This document shows positions 58,419 through 64,000 of a DNA stretch of 64,000 bases, in pieces. Position numbers and translations under genes: made by a program. This DNA is from Chloroflexales bacterium ZM16-3 (GTDB taxonomy: Bacteria > Chloroflexota > Chloroflexia > Chloroflexales > Chloroflexaceae). How positions within the stretch are numbered: the stretch's first letter is position 1; every line of letters starts with the position of its first letter. The notes beneath the pieces were generated by a model, which saw only the letters and a program-made list of their open reading frames with translations, made no database searches and was not told the DNA's origin. The stretch is from contig RYFE02000015.1 of assembly GCA_004138175.2 (NCBI GenBank), positions 1-64,000 on the forward strand, in the 5' to 3' direction.

Positions 58419-59720
58419 TTATGCCTCGCCGAGCGCGGCGACCACCTCAGCGCGGGGCACGGCGCGCTGACCGCCGCCGCGTAGATCCTTGATCACCACC
58501 TCGCCCCTCGCGATCTCGTCGGGGCCGAGCACGAGCGCGTAGGACACGCCTTTGCGGTCGGCATCTTTGAACTGCTTGCCCAGGCCGCCACTGTCAAGGC
58601 TGATCAGCGTGTTCACCCCACCAGCCCGCAGCTCACGGGCAAGCGCCAGGCTGTCCGCCATCTGCTCAGGGCCAAAGATCGTAACGTAGGCCACGGCGGT
58701 GGTGGCCGGGCGCGGGCCGATCTTCAGCTCCTCCATCACATCGTGGAGCCGGTCGATGCCGAAGGCCAGGCCGACGGTGGGGATGGGCCGACCGGCGAAC
58801 TGGCCGACCAGCTCGTCGTAGCGGCCGCCCCCAAGCAGCGATCCCTCGGGCCAGTGGGGTGTGATTGCCTCGAAGACCAGGCCGGTGTAGTAGGAGAGGC
58901 CACGGGCTAGGCGCGGGGCGACCTTGTAGCGCTCGGGCGGCACGCCCATCTGGCCGAGGCCGTCGATGATCGCGCGCAGGTTCTCCAGCGCCGCCAGGGC
59001 GCGCTCGTCGCCAGCGAGCCGCTCGGAGAGCGCCGCAAGCACCTCGGCAGGCGGCCCCTCGATCTGCACCAGTGCCAGGATCTGAGCGGCCGACTCGGCG
59101 GAGACACCCCCGCGCAGCAGCTCATCGCGCACCCCATCGGCACCGATCTTGTCGAACTTATCGATCGCCCGGTAGACTCCGCCGGCCGACGCTTCATCCA
59201 GGCCGCTGGCCCTCGCCACGCCGCCGACGATCTGGCGGTGGTTGAGCATGGTGACGAAGTCGGGGAAGCCAAGGGCCGTCAGCGACTCGGTCAGCATGGC
59301 GACAATCTCGGCGTCGGCGAGGGGCGAGCTGCTGCCGACAATATCGGCGTCAGCCTGGTAGAACTCGCGGTAGCGCCCGCGGGCCGGTCGCTCGCCCCGG
59401 TAGCTCGGCCCGAGCGCGTAGCGCCGCCAGGGCAGGGTAATCTGCCCGGCATACTGGGCCACCACACGAGCCAGGGGCACCGTCTGATCATAGCGCAGGG
59501 CCAGCCGACGCCCGCCGTGGTCCTCGAAGCGGTAGATCAGGCTCTCATCGTCGCCGAGCTTACCCTCTAGCGCCTCGGCATACTCGATGATCGGCGTCTG
59601 AAGCGGCTCAAACCCGTGGCGCTCGCAGACCCCCGTGATGGTGGCGACGATGTGCTGGCGCAGCATCATCGCCGGGGGCAGGTGGTCGCGCATCCCCTTT
59701 ATGTTTTGCACCTTAGCCAT
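58419..59720 (-). CDS. hisS: Histidyl-tRNA synthetase
   Basis: The 433-residue class II synthetase starts MAKVQNIKGMRDHLPP (ATG 59720, GGAG upstream) and shows motif 2 YRGERPARGRYREFYQADAD, the histidine-binding region near 255-290 ending in LARGLSYYTG, motif 3 GGGRYDELVGQF and VGLAFGIDRL, and a C-terminal anticodon-binding domain (about 330-430). Length is normal. The gene is followed downstream by repeat DNA. It is the only visible translation gene in the window and probably co-transcribed with uppP, 48 bases upstream. Confidence 0.96.
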   Translation of the reverse strand: MAKVQNIKGMRDHLPPAMMLRQHIVATITGVCERHGFEPLQTPIIEYAEALEGKLGDDESLIYRFEDHGGRRLALRYDQTVPLARVVAQYAGQITLPWRRYALGPSYRGERPARGRYREFYQADADIVGSSSPLADAEIVAMLTESLTALGFPDFVTMLNHRQIVGGVARASGLDEASAGGVYRAIDKFDKIGADGVRDELLRGGVSAESAAQILALVQIEGPPAEVLAALSERLAGDERALAALENLRAIIDGLGQMGVPPERYKVAPRLARGLSYYTGLVFEAITPHWPEGSLLGGGRYDELVGQFAGRPIPTVGLAFGIDRLHDVMEELKIGPRPATTAVAYVTIFGPEQMADSLALARELRAGGVNTLISLDSGGLGKQFKDADRKGVSYALVLGPDEIARGEVVIKDLRGGGQRAVPRAEVVAALGEA

Positions 59721-59768
59721 ATCACTTGCTCCGTAAAAGGCCCGCACCCCAGATCGTGCAACCCATCA

Positions 59769-60707
59769 TCACAGATTTCCACTCATCACCAGTGCCAGAA
59801 CGACGACTCCGGCGATGATGCGATAGATGCCGAAGGAGACAAAGTTATTCCGTGAGACATAGCGCAGCAGCCAGCCGATGCTGAGCCAGCCGACGATCAT
59901 CGCCACCACCGCCCCGAGGAGCAGGCGCCCCCAGTCGCCGGACTGGATCTTGTCGAGGCTGCCAAGCAGGTCAACCATTGTGGCCGCGCCGAGGGTCGGG
60001 ATCGAGAGGTAGAACGAGAAGGCCGTCGCCGTGCGTCGGTCGAGGCCGGCCAACATGCCGCCGACGATAGACGAGCCAGAGCGCGAGGTGCCAGGGACAA
60101 GCGCGAAGACCTGGGCCACACCGATGCCGAGAGCCTGCCTCCAGCTAATCTGGCCTAGCTCGGCGGTGCGCGCGGGGCGATGCGGCAGCAGCTCGATTAC
60201 CAGGAAGACGATCCCGCCCACGATCAGGGCACCGGCGATCATCTGCGGGCTGTCGAAAAGGTACTGCTTAATCAGCGAGCGAAAGGTGAGACCGATCACA
60301 GCGGCGGGCACAAACGCAACCGCCACCGCAATCCATAGCCTGCGGGCCGCCGCCGTCGCCTCTGCCGTAGTGCGGCCAAGCAGCGCGTTTGCCTGTCCGA
60401 AGAGATCCTGTGCGTAGAACGCGATCACCGCGATGACCGTGCCAAACTGGATGGCGATCTCAAACGTGCCACCGATGCTATTCTGAAACCCGATCAGGTC
60501 GGCCGCGATCAACAGGTGCGCGGTAGACGAGATCGGGAGAAACTCGGTCAGTCCCTGGACAACCCCAAGAACGACAACCTGCCACCAGCTTGGGTCAAAG
60601 GGAACCGTGATCCCGAGGCTGATAACAAGCAGGACGAGAACCCCGATCTGTATCGGCATCGGCAGTCGCGTGATCGTGTTGGCTGTCGTAGTGCGATTTT
60701 GCTGCAT
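59769..60707 (-). CDS. uppP: Undecaprenyl-diphosphatase (UppP/BacA)
   Basis: The 312-residue membrane enzyme recycles undecaprenyl pyrophosphate to the lipid carrier for peptidoglycan. Signature blocks are VVQGLTEFLPISSTAHL near residue 55 and ALVPGTSRSGSSIVGGML near 215, with about eight membrane segments. A 35-residue N-terminal extension precedes the usual start. It lies 48 bases upstream of hisS in the same direction. Its presence fits a monoderm with peptidoglycan. Confidence 0.94.
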   Translation of the reverse strand: MQQNRTTTANTITRLPMPIQIGVLVLLVISLGITVPFDPSWWQVVVLGVVQGLTEFLPISSTAHLLIAADLIGFQNSIGGTFEIAIQFGTVIAVIAFYAQDLFGQANALLGRTTAEATAAARRLWIAVAVAFVPAAVIGLTFRSLIKQYLFDSPQMIAGALIVGGIVFLVIELLPHRPARTAELGQISWRQALGIGVAQVFALVPGTSRSGSSIVGGMLAGLDRRTATAFSFYLSIPTLGAATMVDLLGSLDKIQSGDWGRLLLGAVVAMIVGWLSIGWLLRYVSRNNFVSFGIYRIIAGVVVLALVMSGNL

Positions 60708-60933
60708 AGCGAGAGAGGACTCCTCTACTGAGAGTCGATCATCCGATTGTCATCAACACCCCACGCATAGGTATCCTCTGCGCGTTCTATAGTATGGGAG
60801 AGCCAGCATGGCGTGGCGTCACATCCTCGGCGCACGATTCCGCCGGGGGATTGCCTCTGGCCCCTGCCACCAGGGCACCTGAACGAGCGAACATGGCTCG
60901 GTAGGTAGACCCAACCGTCATCGCGGCGCGTGC

Positions 60934-61668
60934 TCACATGCCGAACTCAAGCCGTCGAATCAGGGCGGGCGGCAGACCACACTCCTGCATCTGACGCTGG
61001 GTTTTGGCGATATCGTAGGCCACGCGGTGGAAGCGGATGCTGTTGCTGGAGGTGTCGAGTATCGCGAACGCGGCGCGCGCGTCCTGGTCGCGGGGCTGGC
61101 CCACACTGCCGGGGTTGATGAAGAAGCGGGTAGCGCTGTTCAGCTCAACCGAGCGCCCGTTCTCGGGGATGAAGCGCTCGGCGTGCTCGCTCCCGTTGCG
61201 CATGCGGAAGCCGAGCTGGACGTGGGAGTGGCCGATGATGCAGACCTGGTTGGGGAAGAACTCGAAGTTGGCCACCGCCTGCTCGGGCATCAGCAGATAC
61301 TCCCAGATCGGCTCGCGCGGGCTGCCGTGGGCCACGAGGAACTGCTTATCAACGTGGATGCTTGGCTGGAGTGGCTCAAGCCACGCGCGATTCTCCAGCG
61401 TTAGCTGGCTGCCGTTCCAGAGGTTGGCCTTGCGCGCATCAGGGTTGAAGTCGCGCAGGTCGATTTTGCCGAGTGAGGCCAGATCGTGATTGCCGGTGAT
61501 AGCAATCTGCGCGTGCTTTCGCATCAGTTCGACACACTCGTTTGGCCGTGGCCCGTAGCCGATGGTATCACCGACGCACCAGAGGGCATTGAAATCGCCC
61601 GCCGCACTCAGCACCGCCTCCAGAGCCACCAGGTTTGCGTGGATGTCCGAAAGAAGCACAATCCGCAT
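60934..61668 (-). CDS. Calcineurin-like metallophosphoesterase
   Basis: The 244-residue protein shows the ligand set of two-metal phosphoesterases in order: LSDIHANLVALEAVL at the start, CVGDTIGYGPRPNEC near 32, ITGNHDLA near 58, LVAHGSP near 112 and IIGHSHVQ near 145. The YfcE/MJ0936 type is likely, acting on phosphodiesters in the cytoplasm. The start codon ATG 61668 has a weak ribosome-binding site. It is divergent from the GerMN gene. The substrate is unknown. Confidence 0.92.
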   Translation of the reverse strand: MRIVLLSDIHANLVALEAVLSAAGDFNALWCVGDTIGYGPRPNECVELMRKHAQIAITGNHDLASLGKIDLRDFNPDARKANLWNGSQLTLENRAWLEPLQPSIHVDKQFLVAHGSPREPIWEYLLMPEQAVANFEFFPNQVCIIGHSHVQLGFRMRNGSEHAERFIPENGRSVELNSATRFFINPGSVGQPRDQDARAAFAILDTSSNSIRFHRVAYDIAKTQRQMQECGLPPALIRRLEFGM

Positions 61669-61688
61669 ATGATCACGATCCGGTGGCT

Positions 61689-61717
61689 TTGACGCTGCAA
61701 GGGCCGAAGCCTATAAT
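61689..61717 (+). promoter_or_regulatory. Sigma-70 promoter of the GerMN-domain gene
   Basis: TTGACG (61689-61694) and TATAAT (61712-61717) have an exact 17-bp spacer. Transcription would start near 61724, about 31 bases before ATG 61755. The box overlaps the leader of the divergent metallophosphoesterase gene. Confidence 0.8.
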
Positions 61718-61754
61718 ACTCCTGTCCGCAACTTTGCAGGAGCCCTGAAACATT

Positions 61755-63467
61755 ATGGTCGAGCCATCAGGCCACTGTCCATACCTCGGCCTGAAACAGA
61801 ATCAGGCGATCCGCTTTGCGTCGCCCACCCCCGAGCATCGCTGCTATGCAACAGGGCAAGCTCAGGATATCCCGGTCTACCCGATGGATTATCAGGAGCG
61901 GTATTGTCTCTCGGCGGGACATGCTCGGTGTCCATTATACACGGGCTCGGGGCAGCCTTCAACGCCGCCAGCCATCATTGGTGCCGCGTCTGCGGATTCC
62001 GCCGTGACATCGGGCGGTCTGCGCGGTTGGTTTGCCGCTCTCTCACCGCGTGATCGGGCGATCTACCTCGGCCTGCTGGCGCTTCTGGTCTTCATTGTCG
62101 GGATCTATATGGTCGCCGGCATGAATCTCCTGCGCGATAATGGCTTTATGGGTGGTAGCCCGGGAGATCCTGGTTCGCCTGTTGCAACGACGAGCACAAG
62201 TCGTCCCTTGGGCGATCTTGCCACGAGTACCCCGACGCTGACCGACACTAGCGTGCCGCCGACGCTGACCGACACCAGCGTGCCGCCGACGCTGACCGAC
62301 ACCAGCGTGCCGCCGACGCTGACCGACACCAGCGTGCCGCCGCCCCCGCCGACCCTGACCGATACCAGCGTGCCGCCGCCCCCGCCGACCCTGACGAACA
62401 CTGCGTCCCCGCTGGCACCAATCGAGACTGAGACTCCGACGATTGAGCCGACGATTGAGCCGACGATTGAGCCGACCGCCGAGCCAACGACCGCCGAGCC
62501 GACGACCGCCGAGCCGACCGCCGCCGAGCCGACCGCCGAGCCGACGATTGAGTCGACCGCCGAGCCGCCACCAGGGACACCGACCCAGGTTCCAGAGCCA
62601 GCCAGGACTCCAGATCCACAGCCGCCGCCAGAAGGGCAACAAACCCAGCAGCGGCTCACCCTTTACTTCACCGATGCGACCGACACACTCTTTGTGTCGG
62701 TCGCTCGACTATCGACGGTCGTAGATAAGCAGGTAGCACTAGCTACGATCAACGATCTGATCGCAGGGCCGCAGCAGAGCGGCCTGAAGCGACTTATCCC
62801 CCCCGACGCACGCCTGATCACGGTGCGCCGCGATGGTGGCCGCTTGATCGCCAACTTCGACCGCCGCCCAGCATGGCCCGGCGACGACCGAGGGCTGTAT
62901 GTGATCGCCCTCAGCCTGACCGAGCTGTCGGGGGTTCACGAGGTGCAGATCCAGGTGAATAGCACGGACATCGGGGTCGGCGGAGGCAGCGGCCCGATCG
63001 CGCGCAGGACGCTCAACCCCGACAATCCCTCGGGCCTGAGCGAGCGCTTCGATAGCGGCACCCGATTCCTGCCGCTCTACTTCCTTAGCAACGGGCTCTG
63101 GGTGCGCATCACCCGGCTCATCCCCCGCACCGACAATGTGGCCATGGCGACCCTCAACGCACTGCTGGATGGGCCAGGCAGCTATGGCGACCGGATCTAT
63201 AGCGCCATCCCTTCGGGCACTCAGGCCCGAGGGCTGAATGGCGACGGACAGCGCGTGGTAGTCGATCTGACACAGCCCTTCCTGTCCGCCTTCAACAAGC
63301 AGGCCGCCGTCGATGCGATCGTCTACAGCCTGACTGAGCTGCGCGACTCGTCCGGCGCCCGGCTCTACACGCGGGTTGAGTTTCTGGTGGAAGGGCGCAA
63401 GCTCTCAGATTACTGGGGGGCGACATTCGACAGGCAGTTCACGCGGAAGGCGCTTAACCCAGAGTAG
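61755..63467 (+). CDS. Membrane-anchored GerMN-domain protein with Cys-rich N-terminus
   Basis: The 570-residue protein starts with a four-Cys module (CPYLGLKQNQ, RFASPTPEHRCYATGQAQ, YCLSAGHARCPLY) within residues 8-62. I recall this module at the N-terminus of Chloroflexota LysM and wall proteins. A membrane segment (about 96-118, AIYLGLLALLVFIVGIYMVAG) is followed by a Thr/Pro/Glu-rich repetitive linker. Two GerMN domains occupy about 300-570 (LYFTDATDTLFVSVARL and LYFLSNGLWVRITRLI). The C-terminal part should face outward. It may help cell-envelope assembly. Confidence 0.82.
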   Translation: MVEPSGHCPYLGLKQNQAIRFASPTPEHRCYATGQAQDIPVYPMDYQERYCLSAGHARCPLYTGSGQPSTPPAIIGAASADSAVTSGGLRGWFAALSPRDRAIYLGLLALLVFIVGIYMVAGMNLLRDNGFMGGSPGDPGSPVATTSTSRPLGDLATSTPTLTDTSVPPTLTDTSVPPTLTDTSVPPTLTDTSVPPPPPTLTDTSVPPPPPTLTNTASPLAPIETETPTIEPTIEPTIEPTAEPTTAEPTTAEPTAAEPTAEPTIESTAEPPPGTPTQVPEPARTPDPQPPPEGQQTQQRLTLYFTDATDTLFVSVARLSTVVDKQVALATINDLIAGPQQSGLKRLIPPDARLITVRRDGGRLIANFDRRPAWPGDDRGLYVIALSLTELSGVHEVQIQVNSTDIGVGGGSGPIARRTLNPDNPSGLSERFDSGTRFLPLYFLSNGLWVRITRLIPRTDNVAMATLNALLDGPGSYGDRIYSAIPSGTQARGLNGDGQRVVVDLTQPFLSAFNKQAAVDAIVYSLTELRDSSGARLYTRVEFLVEGRKLSDYWGATFDRQFTRKALNPE

Positions 63468-63557
63468 AGGGACAGGACATCTCGGTCAATTGCTACATTG
63501 GGCGGATGAAGAACAAGCTGTAGACCTGTTCGTGGGTGCGAGGCGATTCCGATCCCT

Positions 63558-63588
63558 TGCGAGATAACGCCGTTGCCAGTGGTACAAT
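63558..63588 (+). promoter_or_regulatory. Possible promoter of the chloride-channel gene
   Basis: TTGCGA (63558-63563) and TACAAT (63583-63588) are 19 bp apart, wider than ideal. The leader of about 95 bases contains an imperfect stem near 63625-63655 (GGATCTAGGCGCGC with GCGCGGCCTATCC). Confidence 0.45.
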
Positions 63589-63689
63589 AGGCATAGCATC
63601 GACCTGTCGAAAAACGGTCATAGGGATCTAGGCGCGCCGAGATGCGCGGCCTATCCCCTGTAGCCTGTGCCCTGACCTAAGGAGACACG

Positions 63690-64000
63690 ATGGTACCGAA
63701 GCACGCCCGGATGGCGTGGCGCACCCGGCTGCTTGAGGCAAGCCGCCTAGTGCTGGGAGCCTTTCAGCGGATCGTGCCAGGCGATTCGAGCCGCATGCTG
63801 ATCCTGACCCTTGTGGCAGGCGCGCTCTGCGGACTGGCCGCCGTCGCCTTCCACTTCGCGATCCAGATCTCCGAGGGACTCTTCATCCGCCGCGCCCTCG
63901 ACGCCGCCGCGCCCTACTGGATCTTCTGGACGCTCGTCACCCCCACCGTCGGTGGCCTGGTCTCCGGCGCGCTCCTGGCCTATGTGGTGCCCGACGCCCG
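63690..64000 (+). CDS. ClC-family chloride channel or antiporter (partial, 5' end)
   Basis: The gene runs off the window; the first 103 codons are present. AAGGAG at 63679-63684 precedes ATG 63690. A membrane segment (ILTLVAGALCGLAAVAFHFAIQ) and the second one (WTLVTPTVGGLVSGALLAYVVP) match helices A and B of ClC proteins. The selectivity filter (GSGIP) would come just past the end of the window. It could be a Cl-/H+ antiporter or channel; this cannot be told from the fragment. Confidence 0.85.
   Translation, partial: MVPKHARMAWRTRLLEASRLVLGAFQRIVPGDSSRMLILTLVAGALCGLAAVAFHFAIQISEGLFIRRALDAAAPYWIFWTLVTPTVGGLVSGALLAYVVPDA

Noticed and set aside
63600..63690. Fluoride riboswitch before the ClC gene
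   Set aside because: The conserved pseudoknot and AUGAUGCC-like bases of the family were not found by eye; kept only as a low-interest structured-leader note.

Overview
The window is high-GC bacterial DNA that looks like a phototrophic member of the Chloroflexota (Chloroflexales). The evidence is a full-length magnesium chelatase H subunit (bacteriochlorophyll synthesis), a five-subunit NAD-linked [NiFe] hydrogenase, secreted proteins with TPTNT-type linkers, a Cys-rich N-terminal module that I recall from Chloroflexota, and a heavy load of short palindromic and heptanucleotide repeats. The genus is an inference and is not settled by the sequence. Many gene starts were moved downstream of the longest ORF because the extra N-terminus was repeat-derived.

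Region 1 (1-10428): the end of an FAD-dependent oxidoreductase, a truncated solute-binding lipoprotein, IS701-type transposase debris, and a 2652-residue RHS/YD-repeat surface protein followed by integrase debris. Region 2 (10294-17883): a GntR regulator and a branched-chain-amino-acid-type ABC transporter. A cyclase-family hydrolase and a beta-keto acid cleavage enzyme are interleaved with the transporter genes, which suggests an uptake-and-catabolism operon. Region 3 (17884-21114): ISL3-type transposase debris, then lon on the minus strand with a clear promoter and terminator.

Region 4 (21195-35778): the most unusual block. A PAS histidine kinase, an ECF-like sigma factor, a zinc-finger anti-sigma protein and a TPR-CHAT protease are tightly packed or overlapping. 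They are followed by a secreted NHL-repeat protein with a clostripain-type protease domain, an HD-GYP phosphodiesterase, a sigma-region-4-like protein, and two secreted proteins of unknown function. Both proteases belong to the caspase-like clan CD, one predicted inside and one outside the cell. This is the best candidate for an undescribed regulatory system.

Region 5 (35886-46356): bchH, an M24 peptidase, a Bcr/CflA-type exporter, a Ser/Thr kinase whose extracellular part carries one PASTA and one LecA-like domain, and a MarR regulator with a probable leaderless promoter next to a glyoxalase-fold dioxygenase. Region 6 (46440-52085, minus): hoxEFUYHW, with a different repeat element in three of its gene junctions. 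Region 7 (52288-64000): an M16C peptidase, a CPBP-like membrane protein, a DUF58 protein, a DUF952 protein, hisS, uppP, a metallophosphoesterase, a GerMN-domain protein, and the start of a ClC chloride channel.

Repeats cut across all regions. Two copies of a small element have perfect 24-bp inverted ends and 8-bp target duplications. Five heptamer repeat families also occur, some inside coding sequence (lon, bchH) and some replacing ribosome-binding regions (hoxU, the DUF58 gene) or extending an N-terminus (hoxW). No tRNA, rRNA or CRISPR array was seen.
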